Source of the DNA: Streptomyces orinoci
GTDB lineage: Bacteria > Actinomycetota > Actinomycetes > Streptomycetales > Streptomycetaceae
Direction: 5' to 3'
Length of the DNA stretch: 64,000 bases
NCBI RefSeq assembly: GCF_003121295.1
Contig: NZ_PHNC01000009.1
Coordinates: 62,001-126,000, forward strand
A program made the translations under genes and the position numbers. Shown piece after piece: positions 11,201 through 22,392 of this stretch (the first letter of the stretch is position 1; each line of letters opens with the position of its first letter). The notes below the pieces were generated by a model. The model worked only from the letters and a program-made list of their open reading frames with translations, searched no databases and was not told the origin of the DNA.

Positions 11201-14200
11201 CTGGCCCTGGCCGGCGGTGTGACGGTGATGTTCACCCCGGGCACCTTTGTGGAGTTCTCCCGGCAGCGTGGTCTCGCCGCGGACGGCCGGTGCAAGTCGT
11301 TCGCCGACGCGGCGGACGGCACCGGCTGGGGCGAGGGCGTCGGCATGCTCCTGGTGGAGCGGCTCTCGGACGCCCAGCGCAACGGCCATCAGGTGCTGGC
11401 CGTGGTGCGTGGTTCGGCGGTCAACCAGGACGGTGCGTCCAATGGTCTGACGGCGCCCAACGGTCCTTCCCAACAGCGGGTGATCCGGCAGGCGTTGGCC
11501 GCGTCGGGGCTGTCCGCGGCGGATGTCGATGTGGTGGAGGCGCACGGTACCGGTACGCGGCTGGGTGACCCGATCGAGGCGCAGGCGCTGCTGGCCACCT
11601 ACGGTCAGGACCGGCCCGAGGACCGGCCGTTGTGGCTGGGTTCCATCAAGTCCAACATCGGGCACACCCAGGCCGCCGCGGGTGTGGCCGGTGTGATCAA
11701 GATGGTGATGGCGATGCGGCACGGTGTACTGCCGCGGACCCTGCATGTAGACGCCCCTTCCTCGCAGGTGGACTGGTCGGCGGGCGCGGTGGAGTTGCTG
11801 GCCGAAGCTCGTGACTGGCCGGAGACCGGTCGTCCGCGTCGCGCGGCGGTGTCCTCCTTCGGCATCAGCGGCACCAATGTCCACACCCTCCTGGAGCAGG
11901 CACCGGCGGTCACCCCGGTCGATGAGCCGGCACCGGCTGTGACCTCGCCGGTGGTGCCGTGGGTGCTGTCCGGCTCCACCGAGGCGGCGCTACGGGCCCA
12001 GGCGGCGCGCCTGCTGGCCCACCTGAACGACGACCCGCGGTCCGAACTCGGTGATATCGGCCTGTCCCTGGCCACCTCCCGGGTGGCACTGGAGCGGCGC
12101 GCCGCACTGATCGCCGCCGACCGCCCCGCCTTTGTCACGGGGCTGACGGCGCTGGTCAAGGGCGACCAAGCGCCGGGGGTGGTCCAGGGGACCGCCTCGG
12201 GCGAGGGTCGGACGGCCTTCCTGTTCACGGGGCAGGGTGCGCAGCGGGTGGGGATGGGCCGGGAGTTGTATGCGGCGTTCCCGGTGTTCGCCGAGGCGTT
12301 TGATGCGGTGTGTGCGGAGTTCGACCGCGAGTTGGACCGTCCTCTGCGTGAGGTGGTGTTCGGCGGGGTCGGGTTGATCGACCGGACTGTTTACGCTCAG
12401 GCGGCGTTGTTCGCGGTTGAGGTGGCGTTGTTCCGCCTGGTGGAGTCGTGGGGGATTGCGCCGGATCATCTGGCGGGTCATTCCATCGGTGAGTTGTCGG
12501 CCGCGTATGTGGCGGGTGTGTGGTCGCTGGCGGATGCGTGTGCGTTGGTGGCGGCTCGTGGCCGGCTGATGCAGGCGCTGCCCGTCGGTGGTGCGATGGT
12601 CGCGGTGCAGGCCACCGAGGCCGATGCCCTGGAGGCGTTGGCCGGTTTCCAGGACCGGGTGTCGATCGCCGCGGTCAATGGCCCGTCGTCCGTGGTGATT
12701 TCGGGTGATGAGGACGCGGTCGTGGAGATCGCGGAGGGTTTCCGGGGCGAGGGTCGTAAGACGAAGCGATTGACGGTGTCGCATGCGTTCCATTCGCCGC
12801 GTATGGAGCCGATGCTGGCCGACTTCCGGAAGGTCGCCGAGAGGCTGTCGTATCAGGCGCCGCGTATCCCGGTTGTATCGAACGTCACTGGCAAGCTCGC
12901 CACCGCCGAGGAGCTGTGTGCTCCGGAGTACTGGGTGCGGCATGTCCGCGAGGCCGTCCGATTCGCCGACGGCATCCGCACCATGGCCGGTCAGGGTGTG
13001 ACCACGTTCGTCGAGCTGGGCCCGGACGGTGTGCTCTCCGCCATGGGCCAGGAGTCGCTGCCAGAGGCCGTGTTCGTGCCCGTACTGCGTGCCGACCGGC
13101 CCGAGGCGCACACCCTCACCACGGCCGTCGCCACCGCTCATACGCGTGGCGTGGCCATGGACTGGGCCCGGTTCTTCGAGGGCCGTGGTACACGCAGGGT
13201 GGACCTGCCCACCTACGCCTTCCAGCACGAGCGGTACTGGCTCGACGCCGGTGTGCAGGAGGGCGGTACCGAGTCCGCGGGCCTGGCGGCGGCGGATCAC
13301 CCCTTGCTGGGTGCCACCGTGGAACTGCCCGACACCGGCGGGCTGTTGTTCGCGGGCCGGTTGTCCGTGCAGACACACCCATGGCTCGCCGACCACGCCG
13401 TGATGGGCACGGTTCCGCTCCCCGGCACGGCCTTCGTCGACCTGGCCATCTGGGCAGGGGACCAGGTCGGCTGCGGCCGGATCGCGGAGTTGACGTTCGA
13501 GACCCCGCTGGTCCTTCCGGAACAGGGCGCTGTTCAGATCCAGTTGGCCGTCGGCGATGCGGACGAGGCGGGTCGGCGGTCCCTGACCGTGTACTCCCGC
13601 CCGGCGGATACCGCCGACGGCCGGTCATGGACCCGGCACGCCGACGGCCTGCTGGCCCCGAACGGTACGGCGACCGTGGCCGAGATGCTGCCCTGGCCGC
13701 CCGCGGATGCCGAGGCGGTGCCGGTCGAGGGCCTGTACGAGGGCCTGGCGGACCGGGGCCTGGCCTACGGTCCGGTCTTCCAGGGACTTCAGGCCGCCTG
13801 GCGACGGGGCACGGAGATGTTCGTCGAGGTCGCGCTGCCGGATGACATGGCCGATGAGGCCGGTCGGTACGGTCTGCACCCGGCGCTGCTGGATGCCGCG
13901 CTGCACGCGGTGGGACTGGGGTCGCTGGTCGAGGACACCGGCCAGGCGCGGTTGCCGTTCTCCTGGTCCGGGGTGAGTCTGCATGCGGCGGGCGCCACCG
14001 CACTGCGGGTGCGGCTGTCCCGCCACACCGGTACCGATGCGCTGTCGTTGACGCTCACCGACGCCTCGGGCGTAGTGGTCGCCACTGTTGACGCGCTGAC
14101 CGTACGACCGGTGAGCGCAGAGCAGTTCGCCGCCGGCCGCTCCGGGCGTCATGGGTCGTTGTTCCGGATGGAGTGGACGGCGCTGCCGGTCGCTCCGGTG

Positions 14201-17200
14201 GATGGGGTGACGGGTTCGTGGGCGGTGCTGGGCGACACCCCGGAGCTGACGCGGCAGTTGGGCGGTGACGGGGTCGCGGCGCCGGCGTACCGGTACCTGG
14301 CCGAGCTGGCGGGCGCCGGTGGGCGGCTGCCGGATGTGGTGCTGGCGGGTACGCCCGACCGCTTCGGCCCACTGTCCCGGCATCGGGACGGCGAGGGAAT
14401 GCCCGAGGCCGTGCATGGGGCGGCCCGGTGGGCGCTGGAGCTGGTGCGGGCCTGGCTGGCTGACGACCGGTTTGGGCGGTCGCGTCTGGTGCTGGTCACC
14501 CGTGGTGCCGTGGCCGTGGGCGCGGGCGAGGATGCCGCCGATCCGGCCTCGGCCGCCGTATGGGGTCTGGTTCGTTCGGCACAGTCGGAGAATCCGGACC
14601 GGTTCGTCCTGGTTGACCTCGGCCCGGAGCAGGATGCGGCGCGGGCGCTGCCGTCGGTGCTGGCCTCCGGCGAGCCGCAGGCCGCGGTGCGGGCGGGCAC
14701 CGTACGGGTGCCCAGGCTGGCGAGGGTGGCAGCACCGGCACCGGCCGCTGCCGCTTGGGATGCCGACGGCACGGTGCTCATCACCGGCGGCACGGGTGCG
14801 CTCGGCGCGGTGGTGGCCCGCCATCTGGTGGCCGAACGTGGCGTCCGCCACCTGCTGTTGACCAGCCGCCGGGGGCTTGAGGCGCCGGGTGCGGCGGAGC
14901 TGCGGGACGAATTGACCGCACTGGGTGCCCAGGTGAGCGTGGCCGCGTGCGATGTCGCCGACCGGGATGCGCTGGCGAAGGTGCTGAGGGACATCCCGGC
15001 GGAGCATCCGCTGCGGGGTGTGGTGCATACCGCCGGTGTGCTGGACGACGGCGTTCTGGGGGCGTTGACGCCGGAGCGGGTCTCGGGAGTGCTGCGGCCC
15101 AAGGCGGACGGCGCATGGAATCTGCATCTGCAGACCCGGGAGCTGGAGCTGTCGGCGTTTGTGCTGTTCTCGTCGGTGGCGGGTGTGCTGGGAGGAGCCG
15201 GTCAGGGCAACTACGCGGCGGCGAACGCTTTCCTGGACGCGCTGGCGGCGCACCGTCGCGCGGCCGGGCTGCCCGCCCAGTCCTTGGCATGGGGCCTGTG
15301 GGAGCAGGCCGGCGGCATGGCGGGCGCACTGGACGACGGGGACCTGGACCGGTTGCGGCGTGCCGGGATGGCGGCGCTGTCCGCCGCCGAGGGCATGGCG
15401 CTGTTCGACCTCGCGGGCGGGGTCGGTGAGCCGGTACTGGTGCCGATGCACCTCGACACCACCCTTCTGCCCGCGGAACCGGCCACAGCGGTCCCCGCAC
15501 CGCTGCGTGGCCTGGTCCGCAGACCCGCCAGGCGGCGGCTGAGCGCCGGGTCGGCCGACGGTCAACTGTCCCTGAAGCGGCGACTGCTCGCCCTGCCGGC
15601 CGCCGACCGTAGCCGGACGCTGCTGGAGCTGGTGCGCCGCGAGGTCGCGACCGTTCTGGGCCATGTGTCCGGGGACCGGATCGAGGTCGGCCGGGCCTTC
15701 TCCGAGCTGGGCTTTGACTCGCTGACCGCGGTGGAGCTCCGTAACCGCCTCACCGCGGCCACGGAACTGTCCCTGCCCGCGACGCTGGTGTTCGACTACC
15801 CGACGCCGGCCGTGCTGGCCGACCACATACGGACCGAGCTGCTGGACGAGGAGGACGGGCACGCCACGCGGACCGTGGTGGTCGCCTCGGACGAGCCGGT
15901 GGCCATCGTCGGTATGGCCTGCCGCTACCCGGGCGGCGTCAGCTCTCCCGAGGACCTGTGGCGGCTGGTCGCCACCGGTGGCGACGGCATCGGCGGGTTC
16001 CCCACCGATCGTGGCTGGGACCTGGAGAGGCTGTACGACCCCAGTCCGGACAGCACCGGTACGTCCTATGCGCGGGAGGGCGGATTCCTCTACGACGCCG
16101 CGCAGTTCGACTCCGGATTCTTCGGTGTGGTGCCCAGCGAGGCGCTGGCGATGGACCCGCAGCAGCGCCTGTTGCTGGAGACCTCCTGGGAGGCGTTCGA
16201 GCGCGCGGGGATCGACCCCCACTCGCTGAAGGGCAGCAGCACCGGGGTGTTCGCCGGAATCATGTACCAGGACTACGCCTCCCAGGTGGGGGCCGTCCCC
16301 GAGGGCGTCGAGGGCTACCTGGGCTCGGGCACCTCCGGCAGCATCGCCTCCGGGCGGGTCGCCTACACCTTCGGGCTGGAAGGCCCCGCGGTGACCGTGG
16401 ACACGGCCTGTTCCTCGTCCTTGGTGGCTCTGCATCTCGCGGCGCAGGCCCTCCGGCAGGGCGAATGCTCGCTGGCTCTGGCGGGCGGCGTCTCCGTGAT
16501 GTCCACGCCCAACACCTTTGTGGAGTTCTCGCGGCAGCGTGGCCTGGCCGCCGATGGACGGGTCAAGGCGTTCTCGGCCGCCGCGGACGGCACCAGCATG
16601 GCCGAGGGCGCCGGCATGCTGCTGCTGGAGCGGCTGTCGGACGCCCGGCGCAACGGCCACCAGGTGCTGGCGGTGATCCGTGGTTCGGCGGTCAACCAGG
16701 ATGGTGCGAGCAACGGGCTGAGCGCCCCCAATGGTCCGGCCCAGCAGCGGGTGATCCGGCGGGCGTTGGACAGCGCCGGACTCTCCGCGGCGGATGTCGA
16801 TGTGGTGGAGGCGCACGGTACGGGTACGCGGCTGGGCGATCCGATCGAGGCGCAGGCGCTGCTGGCCACCTATGGCCAGGACCGGCCCGAGGACCGGCCG
16901 TTGTGGCTGGGGTCGGTGAAGTCCAACATCGGGCACACCCAGGCCGCCGCGGGTGTGGCCGGTGTGATCAAGATGGTGATGGCGCTGCGGCATGGTGTGC
17001 TGCCGCGGACGCTGCATGTGGACGCGCCTTCCTCGCAGGTGGACTGGTCGGCGGGTGCGGTGGAGTTGCTGGCCGAGGCTCGTGACTGGCCGGAGACCGG
17101 TCGTCCGCGCCGGGCGGCGGTGTCCTCGTTCGGTATCAGCGGCACCAATGCGCATACGGTGTTGGAGCAGGCGCCGGACGCCGGTGCGGTCGCGGCGGTC

Positions 17201-20200
17201 GCGCCCCTGGTGATGTCGCCCGTGGTGCCGTGGGTGCTGTCCGGCCGGACCGAGGCGGCACTGCGGGCTCAGGCACAGCGCCTGATCGAGCATCTGCGGG
17301 CCCGTCCCGAGGAGGCGTTGGCCGATATCGGCTTCTCGCTCGCGACGTCCCGCGCGGCGCTGGAGCACCGCGCGGCCGTGGTCGCGCCCGACTTGAGCGG
17401 ATTCCTGGAGAACCTGGGCATGCTGGTCGAGGGCGACCATGCGCCGGGAGTGGTCCGCGGAACTGTTTCGGGCGAGGGCCGGATGGCCTTCCTGTTTACC
17501 GGGCAGGGTGCCCAGCGGGTCGGTATGGGCCGGGAGTTGTATGAGACGTTCCCGGTGTTCTCCGAGACCTTTGATGCGATATGCGCGGAGTTTGACCGTG
17601 AGTTGGATCGGTCACTGCGTGAGGTACTGTTCGGCCAGGCGGAGTTGATCAACCGGACTGTTTACGCTCAGGCGGCGTTGTTCGCGGTTGAGGTGGCGTT
17701 GTTCCGCCTGGTGGAGTCATGGGGGATTAGGCCGGATTATCTGGCGGGTCATTCCATTGGTGAGCTGGCTGCCGCCCATGTGGCGGGTGTGTGGTCGTTG
17801 GGGGATGCGTGTGCGTTGGTGGCGGCGCGTGGCCGGCTGATGCAGGCACTGCCTGAGGGTGGTGCGATGGTGGCGGTGCAGGCGAGTGAGGCCGAGGCGC
17901 TCCGGGCGTTGGCCGATTTCCGGGACCGGGTGTCGATTGCGGCGGTCAATGGTCCGTCTTCGGTGGTGATTTCGGGCGAGGAGGGCGCGGTTGCCGAGAC
18001 GGTGGCCGGGTTTGTGGAGCAGGGTCGCAAGACAAAGCGGCTGACGGTCTCGCATGCGTTCCACTCGCCCTGTATGGAGCCGATGCTGGCGGATTTCCGG
18101 AAGGTCGCCGAAAGCCTGTCGTACGAGGCGCCGCGTATCCCGGTGGTATCGAATCTGACGGGTGAGCTGGCCACCGCCGAGGAGTTGTGCGCCCCGGAGT
18201 ACTGGGTGCGGCATGTCCGGGAGGCGGTCCGATTCGCCGACGGGATAAGCACCTTGGCCGGCCAGGGCGTTGGGACGCTGATCGAGCTGGGCCCGGACGG
18301 GGTGCTCTCCGCCATGGGCCAGGAGTCGCTGCCCGAGGCCGTGTTCGTGCCCGTACTGCGTGCCGACCGGCCCGAGGCGCACACTCTCACCACGGCCGTC
18401 GCCACCGCTCATACGCGTGGCGTGGCCGTGGACTGGGCCCGGTTCTTCGAGGGCCGTGGTGCCCGCCGGGTGGACCTGCCCACCTACGCCTTCCAGCACG
18501 AGTCGTACTGGCTGGCCGGTGGACCGTCCACGGGCGATGTGGAACTCGCGGGTCTGGGGACGGCGGACCATCCGCTGCTGGGTGCCGCCGTGGAACTGCC
18601 CGACACCGGTGGACTGTTGTTCACCGGCCGGTTGTCCGTGCAGACACACCCATGGCTCGCCGACCACGCCGTGATGGGCTCGGTCCTGCTGCCGGGCACG
18701 GCCTTTGTCGAGCTGGCCATCCGGGCCGCGGACCGCTGCGGATGCGACGAGGTGGCGGAACTCACCATCGAAGCGCCGCTGGTGCTGCCCGAACTGGGCG
18801 GCGTACGGTTCCAGTTGCTGGTGAGCGGGCCGGACAACGACGGGCGGCGCGACTTCAGCGTCCACTCGCGCCCGGACCGCGCGGCGGACGATCAGGTGTG
18901 GACCCGGCATGCGACCGGTGTACTGGCCACCTCCGGTGGCGACACGGCCACACCGGCCGAACTGTCCGTATGGCCCCCGGTGGGGGCGACACCGCTGCCG
19001 GTCCACACGCTCTACGACCGGGCGGCCGAGGCCGGATTCGGGTACGGGCCGGTGTTCCAGGGGCTACGGGCCGCCTGGCGCCTGGACGACCAGTTGTTCG
19101 CCGAGGTCGCGCCTGCCGGTGAGACCCTGGCCGGCACGGGCCTGTTTACGCTGCATCCGGCGCTGCTGGACGCCGCCCTGCACACCCTCGGGCTGGCGGC
19201 GGACGGCGCCACCGAAGCGGGGACGGGGCGACTGCCGTACTCCTGGTCGGGGGTCCGGCTGCACAGTGCCGGAGCCGGCGCCCTGCGGGTCAGGCTGTCG
19301 GTCTCCACACCCGAAGTGGTGGCGCTGGACATCGCCGACCGGACCGGCAGGCCGGTGGCCACCGTGGAATCCCTGCGGCTGCGTCCGGTGACCCAGGAAC
19401 AGCTGACGGCGGCCCGGGGCGGTCACCGGGACTCGCTGTTCCGGCTCGGCTGGGCGGCGGCGCCCGTCGCCGTGACGGCGACCCCCCGGCCGGAGAGCTG
19501 CGTGGTGCTGGGCCAGGACACCCTGGGGCTGGCGGACGGCCTGCGGGCGAACGGCGTCCACGTCTTGGCGTACCCGGACCCGGAGTCCTTGTGGAACGCC
19601 GTCGCGGCGGGTACCGCCGAGCCGGAGCTGGTGTTCCTCGATGCCTCCGGTGCGGTGGCCGGCGCCCATCCGGACATCCCCGAAGCGGTCGCCTCGGCTG
19701 TCGGCGGCGCTCTGGCCATGGCCCAGCGGTGGCTGGCCGATGACCGTCTGACCGGCGCCCGGCTGGTGCTGGTCACCCGGAACGCGGTGACCACCGGTGT
19801 TTCGGGCGAGCAGTCGCCGGACCTGGCGCAGGCGGCGGTATGGGGCCTGGTCCGGTCCGCGCAGTCGGAATACCCGGACCGGTTCCTGCTGATCGATGTG
19901 GACGAGGACGGGCTTCCGGAGTGGGGTTCGTTCGCGGGCGGTGATGAGCCGCAGATCGCGGTGCGTGGTGGCCGAGTGCTGGTGCCCAGGCTGGGGCGGG
20001 TGTCCGAGTCGATGCCGGCGGGTGGGGCATGGCGGCTGGCGGTGGGGCGTGCCGGTTCGCTGGAGGGCCTGGCGTTGCTTCCGTCCGATGGCAGCCGGCC
20101 GTTGGCCGCCGGCGAGGTGCGGGTCGAGGTACGGGCCGCGGGTGCGAACTTCCGCGATGTGCTGATCGCGCTGGGGATGTATCCGGGTGAGGCGCCGTTT

Positions 20201-22336
20201 GGCAGTGAGGCCGCCGGTGTGGTGCTCGAAGTGGGCGCCGAGGTAACCGACTTGAAGCCTGGCGACCGCATCTTCGGATTCGTTCCCGAGGGCTTCGGTC
20301 CGGTGGCGGTGGCCGACCGCCGGTTGATCGCCCCCATGCCGTCCGGCTGCTCGTTCGTCCGGGCGGCCGCCGTACCCCTCGTCTACCTGACCGCGTATTA
20401 CGGCCTGGTCGACCTTGGCGGTCTGCGCGCCGGTGAGCGGGTGCTGGTGCACGCCGCGGCGGGTGGTGTGGGCATGGCAGCGGTGCAGCTGGCCCGTCAC
20501 CTGGGCGCGGAGGTGTTTGCGACGGCGAGTTCCCACAAGTGGGATGCGGTGAGGGCGTTGGGGGTCCCGGACGGGCGGATCGCCTCCTCGCGCGAACTGA
20601 CCTTCCGGGACACCTTCCTGGAGGCGACCGACGGTGCGGGCGTCGATGTGGTCCTCAACGCCCTCGCGGGCGAGTATGTCGATACCACGCTTGAACTGCT
20701 GCCCAGGGGCGGGCGGTTCCTCGAAATGGGCAAGACCGACATCCGCGACCCCGAGGTCATCGGCGCGGCGCACCCCGGCGTCCGGTACCGCGCTTACGAC
20801 CTCATCGACGCGGGTCCGGACCGGATCCAGGAGATGCTGGTCGAGATCAGCGCCCTCTTCGAACGCGGCGTGATCACCAACGCGCCCATCCGCGCCTGGG
20901 ATGTGCGCCGGGGCGCCGAGGCGCTGCGGTTCCTGCGCGAGGGCCGCAACATCGGCAAGGTCGTCCTCACCGTTCCGCGGACGCTCGACCCGTCCGGAAC
21001 GGTCCTGATCACCGGCGGCACCGGTGGCCTCGGCGCGCTCTTCGCCAAGCACCTGGTGGAGCGTCACGGTGTCCGGGACCTGCTGCTGGTGAGCCGGCGC
21101 GGCGCGGCGGCCGAGGGTGCCGCCGAGCTGGTGGCCGAACTCGCGGCAGCTGGTGCCCTGGCGCGGGTCGAAGCCTGCGATGTCGCCGACCGGGCCCAAC
21201 TGGCCGCCCTCATCGCCTCGTTGGACAAGCCGCTTACGGCGGTCGTGCACGCGGCGGGTGTGCTGGACGACGGTGTGCTGTCCTCCCTCACCGAGGACCG
21301 GCTGGCCCGGGTGCTGCGGCCCAAGGTGGATGCCGCCTGGCATCTGCATGAACTCACCCAGCACCTCGACCTGTCGGCGTTTGTGCTGTTCTCCTCCGTC
21401 GCCGGGGTCTTCGGCGGAGCGGGCCAGGCCGGATACGCCGCGGCGAACTCCTTCCTGGACGCCCTGGCCCGTCACCGCAGCGACCAGGGCCTGGTCACCA
21501 CCTCGCTGGCGTGGGGGCTGTGGGACCAGGGCGGTTCGGGCATGGCCGGCGGCCTGGACGAGGCCGGTCTGGCCCGTATCCGGCGCATGGGCATGTCCCC
21601 GCTGTCCGTCGCCGAAGGCCTGGCGCTGTTCGACCTGGCGTACACCGGGGACGAGCCGGCGCCGGTGCCGGTGCGGCTGGAGCTGGCGGCACTGCGCGCC
21701 CAGGCCGCCCAAGGCGCGGCCGTACCGGCCCTGCTCCGGGGCCTGTTGCCCGCGCCGGTCCGGGCGGCGGCCGCTCAGGACGGCCCGGTGACGCCCAACA
21801 GCCTCGCCCAGCAGCTGGCCGGGCAGCCGGAGAACGAGCAGGAACACATGGTGCTGCAGGTGGTGCGCAAGGAGGCCGCGGCGGTACTCGGCCAGTTCAC
21901 CCCTGAGGCGATCGAACCCGAGCGCGGGTTCATGGAATCCGGTTTCGACTCGCTCACCGCGGTGGAGCTGCGCACCCGACTCGCCTCGGTCACCGGCCTC
22001 CGACTGCCCGCCACGTTGCTCTTCGACTATCCGGCACCGGTCGGACTCGCCCGGTATCTGCGCTCCGAGCTGGCGCCCGCCGCCGAACCGCTGTCGGTCA
22101 ACGACGAGCTGGACCGGCTGGAAGCCCGGCTCACGTCGATCGCCGACGACCAGGTCGAGCGGATCCGGGTCGCCCTGCGTCTGGAGAGCCTGCTGTCCAA
22201 GCTGGGCATCGAACCGGGCGGCACCGCACCTGGTGCCCAGGGACCGGACGACGGCGTCAGCGTCGTCGACCGGCTCGAATCGGCGACCGACGACGAACTC
22301 TTCGAGCTGATCGACAAAGACCTCGGCCTCTCATGA
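5237..22336 (+). CDS. Type I modular PKS, gene B: three modules, KS-AT-DH-KR-ACP x2 and KS-AT-DH-ER-KR-ACP
   Basis: A 5699-residue synthase that adds three malonyl units. The first two are reduced to alkenes, giving a diene, and the third is fully reduced. Approximate residue starts: docking helix 1-33; module 1 KS 35, AT 566, DH 930, KR Rossmann core 1416, ACP Ser 1732; module 2 KS 1796, AT 2326, DH 2688, KR 3178, ACP Ser 3495; module 3 KS 3553, AT 4083, DH 4445, ER 4929, KR 5254, ACP Ser 5572; C-terminal docking tail 5620-5699. The N-terminal helix ([19 protein letters not shown]) differs from the NE(Q/D/E)KL type on C, D and E, so the A-B junction uses another docking class. The stop overlaps a possible ATG of gene C (ATGA at 22333). 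This gene has the only ER in the window. Confidence 0.97.
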   Translation: MTASTDKVVEALRASLKETERLRQQNRELTAAAHEPIAIVGMACRYPGGVSSPEELWQLVTAGGDGISGLPADRGWDLEGLYDPDPETPGTTYVREGGFLHDAGDFDPKLFGISPREALAMDPQQRLVLETSWEALERAGIDPTSLQGSRTGVFAGASHQYYGPRLHEPTEGVQGHLLTGSATSVLSGRVAYTLGLEGPAVTVDTACSSSLVTLHLAAQALRSGECTLALAGGVAVMATPGPLVEFSRQRGLAMDGRCKAFSAAADGMGMAEGVGMLLLERLSDAQRNGHQVLAVLRGSAVNQDGASNGLTAPNGPSQQRVIRQALADAGLSADEIDAVEAHGTGTRLGDPIEAQALLATYGQGRESGQPLWLGSVKSNIGHSQAAAGVAGVIKMVMALRHGVLPRTLYVEEPSRQVDWSAGAVELLAEAREWPETGRPRRAAVSSFGISGTNAHTVLEQAPEAVASSEVSEPVVIGSSVVPWVLSGRTEAALRAQAQRLIEHLQAGPEEGLADIGLSLATSRAALEHRAAVVGADREGLLAGLTALAENREAPALRSGVATGESVVAFLFTGQGAQRVGMGRELYAAYPVFAEAFDAVCADFDGELDRSLREVVFGEAELIDRTVYAQAALFAVEVALFRLVESWGIAPDYLAGHSIGELAAAHVAGVWSLADACVLVAARGRLMQALPEGGAMVAVQATEAEVVAALAGREGAVSIAAVNGPSSVVISGDDDVVVEIASGFEQQGRKTKRLTVSHAFHSPRMEPMLDEFRRVAESLSYQAPRIALVSNVTGGPATADEVCAPEYWVRHVREAVRFADGIRTLAGQGVTTFVELGPDGVLSAMGQESLSEAVFVPVLRADRPEAHTLTTAVATAYTRGVAVDWARFFAGRGARRVDLPTYAFQHERYWLRMTTRPGAGELPGGMALLDHPLLGAAVSLASEDRLLLMGRLAVDIEPWLADHAVLGSVLLPGTAFVELAIRAGDQVGCDRLDELALEAPLIVPEQGTVELQLEVGAADESGRRSVTLHSRPATSSPDARPWTRHASGVLSAAARAVALTEPGQAWPPADAMPVGLDGFYERLAGLGLGYGPVFQGLRAVWRRDDEVFAEVALDEQTAADATRFGVHPALLDAALHSLGLADFIKEPNQVQLPFEWRGVSLHAAGAPALRVRLSSAGADAIALDVADTLGRPVLTVEQLVLRPVTAEQLAQARSDHHEALFRVEWTALPVADELPYGGTEGWVELVAEDVAPASTIDGAERYPDLAALGAAVDAGRPAPEVVVHRLTSGTATVADAGYQNACAALELAQSWLADSRFDSARLVLVTAGAVAATTEEDVHDPALATAWGLVRSAQSENPGRFVLLDIDPAADPARLVAAAVRSGEPQLALRDGKLLLPRLARVARAEAGAALVLDPAGTVLITGATGALGGLLARHLITEHGARQLLLISRSGARAEGAAELAAELSALGATVTLAACDVADREALAGLLAQIPVEHPLTAVVHAAGVLDDGLVEALTPERLDRVFRPKVRGAVNLHELTRHLNLSAFVLFSSISGVVGSSGQGNYAAANAFLDALAGHRRAQGLTATSLAWGLWESAEGMTGALAENDLARMNRAGMLGLTGEEGLALFDAACAGADAALVPVRLDLAAVRRTAAPSPLLRGLVRGPVRRAVEATGTVPAAGSLAHRLAGLPAADRDRMLLDLVRTEAAAALGFAGLDEVASGRAFKELGFDSLTAIELRNRLNTATGLRLPATLVFDYPTPITLADFLGSELLGGRPETVLHGRPGADGPAAADDEPIAIVGMACRYPGGVSSPEDLWRLVATGADGIGEFPADRGWDLESLYDPDPDRIGTSYAREGGFLYDAHHFDAGLFGISPREALAMDPQQRLLLETSWEAIERAGIDAGSLKGSRTGVFAGVMYHDYGARLRTVPDEVEGFIGTGTSSSVVSGRVAYTFGLEGPAVTVDTACSSSLVALHMAVQALRSGECTLALAGGVTVMFTPGTFVEFSRQRGLAADGRCKSFADAADGTGWGEGVGMLLVERLSDAQRNGHQVLAVVRGSAVNQDGASNGLTAPNGPSQQRVIRQALAASGLSAADVDVVEAHGTGTRLGDPIEAQALLATYGQDRPEDRPLWLGSIKSNIGHTQAAAGVAGVIKMVMAMRHGVLPRTLHVDAPSSQVDWSAGAVELLAEARDWPETGRPRRAAVSSFGISGTNVHTLLEQAPAVTPVDEPAPAVTSPVVPWVLSGSTEAALRAQAARLLAHLNDDPRSELGDIGLSLATSRVALERRAALIAADRPAFVTGLTALVKGDQAPGVVQGTASGEGRTAFLFTGQGAQRVGMGRELYAAFPVFAEAFDAVCAEFDRELDRPLREVVFGGVGLIDRTVYAQAALFAVEVALFRLVESWGIAPDHLAGHSIGELSAAYVAGVWSLADACALVAARGRLMQALPVGGAMVAVQATEADALEALAGFQDRVSIAAVNGPSSVVISGDEDAVVEIAEGFRGEGRKTKRLTVSHAFHSPRMEPMLADFRKVAERLSYQAPRIPVVSNVTGKLATAEELCAPEYWVRHVREAVRFADGIRTMAGQGVTTFVELGPDGVLSAMGQESLPEAVFVPVLRADRPEAHTLTTAVATAHTRGVAMDWARFFEGRGTRRVDLPTYAFQHERYWLDAGVQEGGTESAGLAAADHPLLGATVELPDTGGLLFAGRLSVQTHPWLADHAVMGTVPLPGTAFVDLAIWAGDQVGCGRIAELTFETPLVLPEQGAVQIQLAVGDADEAGRRSLTVYSRPADTADGRSWTRHADGLLAPNGTATVAEMLPWPPADAEAVPVEGLYEGLADRGLAYGPVFQGLQAAWRRGTEMFVEVALPDDMADEAGRYGLHPALLDAALHAVGLGSLVEDTGQARLPFSWSGVSLHAAGATALRVRLSRHTGTDALSLTLTDASGVVVATVDALTVRPVSAEQFAAGRSGRHGSLFRMEWTALPVAPVDGVTGSWAVLGDTPELTRQLGGDGVAAPAYRYLAELAGAGGRLPDVVLAGTPDRFGPLSRHRDGEGMPEAVHGAARWALELVRAWLADDRFGRSRLVLVTRGAVAVGAGEDAADPASAAVWGLVRSAQSENPDRFVLVDLGPEQDAARALPSVLASGEPQAAVRAGTVRVPRLARVAAPAPAAAAWDADGTVLITGGTGALGAVVARHLVAERGVRHLLLTSRRGLEAPGAAELRDELTALGAQVSVAACDVADRDALAKVLRDIPAEHPLRGVVHTAGVLDDGVLGALTPERVSGVLRPKADGAWNLHLQTRELELSAFVLFSSVAGVLGGAGQGNYAAANAFLDALAAHRRAAGLPAQSLAWGLWEQAGGMAGALDDGDLDRLRRAGMAALSAAEGMALFDLAGGVGEPVLVPMHLDTTLLPAEPATAVPAPLRGLVRRPARRRLSAGSADGQLSLKRRLLALPAADRSRTLLELVRREVATVLGHVSGDRIEVGRAFSELGFDSLTAVELRNRLTAATELSLPATLVFDYPTPAVLADHIRTELLDEEDGHATRTVVVASDEPVAIVGMACRYPGGVSSPEDLWRLVATGGDGIGGFPTDRGWDLERLYDPSPDSTGTSYAREGGFLYDAAQFDSGFFGVVPSEALAMDPQQRLLLETSWEAFERAGIDPHSLKGSSTGVFAGIMYQDYASQVGAVPEGVEGYLGSGTSGSIASGRVAYTFGLEGPAVTVDTACSSSLVALHLAAQALRQGECSLALAGGVSVMSTPNTFVEFSRQRGLAADGRVKAFSAAADGTSMAEGAGMLLLERLSDARRNGHQVLAVIRGSAVNQDGASNGLSAPNGPAQQRVIRRALDSAGLSAADVDVVEAHGTGTRLGDPIEAQALLATYGQDRPEDRPLWLGSVKSNIGHTQAAAGVAGVIKMVMALRHGVLPRTLHVDAPSSQVDWSAGAVELLAEARDWPETGRPRRAAVSSFGISGTNAHTVLEQAPDAGAVAAVAPLVMSPVVPWVLSGRTEAALRAQAQRLIEHLRARPEEALADIGFSLATSRAALEHRAAVVAPDLSGFLENLGMLVEGDHAPGVVRGTVSGEGRMAFLFTGQGAQRVGMGRELYETFPVFSETFDAICAEFDRELDRSLREVLFGQAELINRTVYAQAALFAVEVALFRLVESWGIRPDYLAGHSIGELAAAHVAGVWSLGDACALVAARGRLMQALPEGGAMVAVQASEAEALRALADFRDRVSIAAVNGPSSVVISGEEGAVAETVAGFVEQGRKTKRLTVSHAFHSPCMEPMLADFRKVAESLSYEAPRIPVVSNLTGELATAEELCAPEYWVRHVREAVRFADGISTLAGQGVGTLIELGPDGVLSAMGQESLPEAVFVPVLRADRPEAHTLTTAVATAHTRGVAVDWARFFEGRGARRVDLPTYAFQHESYWLAGGPSTGDVELAGLGTADHPLLGAAVELPDTGGLLFTGRLSVQTHPWLADHAVMGSVLLPGTAFVELAIRAADRCGCDEVAELTIEAPLVLPELGGVRFQLLVSGPDNDGRRDFSVHSRPDRAADDQVWTRHATGVLATSGGDTATPAELSVWPPVGATPLPVHTLYDRAAEAGFGYGPVFQGLRAAWRLDDQLFAEVAPAGETLAGTGLFTLHPALLDAALHTLGLAADGATEAGTGRLPYSWSGVRLHSAGAGALRVRLSVSTPEVVALDIADRTGRPVATVESLRLRPVTQEQLTAARGGHRDSLFRLGWAAAPVAVTATPRPESCVVLGQDTLGLADGLRANGVHVLAYPDPESLWNAVAAGTAEPELVFLDASGAVAGAHPDIPEAVASAVGGALAMAQRWLADDRLTGARLVLVTRNAVTTGVSGEQSPDLAQAAVWGLVRSAQSEYPDRFLLIDVDEDGLPEWGSFAGGDEPQIAVRGGRVLVPRLGRVSESMPAGGAWRLAVGRAGSLEGLALLPSDGSRPLAAGEVRVEVRAAGANFRDVLIALGMYPGEAPFGSEAAGVVLEVGAEVTDLKPGDRIFGFVPEGFGPVAVADRRLIAPMPSGCSFVRAAAVPLVYLTAYYGLVDLGGLRAGERVLVHAAAGGVGMAAVQLARHLGAEVFATASSHKWDAVRALGVPDGRIASSRELTFRDTFLEATDGAGVDVVLNALAGEYVDTTLELLPRGGRFLEMGKTDIRDPEVIGAAHPGVRYRAYDLIDAGPDRIQEMLVEISALFERGVITNAPIRAWDVRRGAEALRFLREGRNIGKVVLTVPRTLDPSGTVLITGGTGGLGALFAKHLVERHGVRDLLLVSRRGAAAEGAAELVAELAAAGALARVEACDVADRAQLAALIASLDKPLTAVVHAAGVLDDGVLSSLTEDRLARVLRPKVDAAWHLHELTQHLDLSAFVLFSSVAGVFGGAGQAGYAAANSFLDALARHRSDQGLVTTSLAWGLWDQGGSGMAGGLDEAGLARIRRMGMSPLSVAEGLALFDLAYTGDEPAPVPVRLELAALRAQAAQGAAVPALLRGLLPAPVRAAAAQDGPVTPNSLAQQLAGQPENEQEHMVLQVVRKEAAAVLGQFTPEAIEPERGFMESGFDSLTAVELRTRLASVTGLRLPATLLFDYPAPVGLARYLRSELAPAAEPLSVNDELDRLEARLTSIADDQVERIRVALRLESLLSKLGIEPGGTAPGAQGPDDGVSVVDRLESATDDELFELIDKDLGLS
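5339..10560 (+). other. Module B1: KS-AT(malonyl)-DH-KR(B-type)-ACP
   Basis: KS Cys codon is at 5855. The AT has GHSIGE (Ser 7205) and HAFH (7505-7516), the malonyl-CoA signature. The DH has His 8120 in an HxxxGxxxxP motif, YGPVFQG, and Asp 8627 in LLDAALH. The KR has the Rossmann motif from 9482, LDD at 9755-9763 (B-type) and Tyr 9926. The ACP Ser is at 10430. Every catalytic residue is in place, so the expected result is a double bond, most often trans for B-type KR plus DH. Confidence 0.93.
7271..7575 (+). repeat. AT DNA tract shared with module D2 (44742-45046)
   Basis: About 305 bases of the B1 AT, including HAFH, match the D2 AT with two differences seen by eye. The segment uses many GTT, GGT and TCG/CAT-type codons, unlike the C- and G-ending codons around it. 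Confidence 0.8.
10622..15840 (+). other. Module B2: KS-AT(malonyl)-DH-KR(B-type)-ACP
   Basis: KS Cys is at 11138. The AT has GHSIGE (Ser 12482) and HAFH (12782-12793), for malonyl-CoA. DH His is 13394 and Asp 13892. The KR core starts at 14768, with LDD at 15041-15049 and Tyr 15212. ACP Ser is 15719. The DH His motif reads [10 protein letters not shown], still canonical. With B1 this module should leave a conjugated diene. Confidence 0.93.
15893..22070 (+). other. Module B3: KS-AT(malonyl)-DH-ER-KR(B-type)-ACP, fully reducing
   Basis: KS Cys is 16409. The usual ISPRE motif before ALAMDPQQR is replaced by VVPSE (16127-16141). The AT has GHSIGE (Ser 17753) and HAFH (18053-18064), followed by SPCMEP rather than SPRMEP. 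DH His is 18665 and Asp 19169. The ER (about 20021-20978) has the nucleotide-binding segment [15 protein letters not shown] from 20450. The KR has LDD at 21263-21271 and Tyr 21434. ACP Ser is 21950. The expected result is a saturated CH2-CH2 unit; the ER's methyl stereocontrol is irrelevant with a malonyl extender. Confidence 0.93.
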
Positions 22337-22376
22337 GCAGCCAGATGAACGATTCCCCACGCCTTCCGCACGTCAT

Positions 22377-22382
22377 GAGGAG
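22377..22382 (+). promoter_or_regulatory. Shine-Dalgarno sequence GAGGAG of gene C
   Basis: GAGGAG is followed by ten bases and then GTG (22393). Gene E has the same arrangement: GAGGAG, ten bases, GTG, then any codon, then AAC GAG. The shared layout favours 22393 as the start of C over the ATG at 22333, which overlaps the stop of B but has no visible SD. Confidence 0.65.
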
Positions 22383-22392
22383 CGAACGTCAA

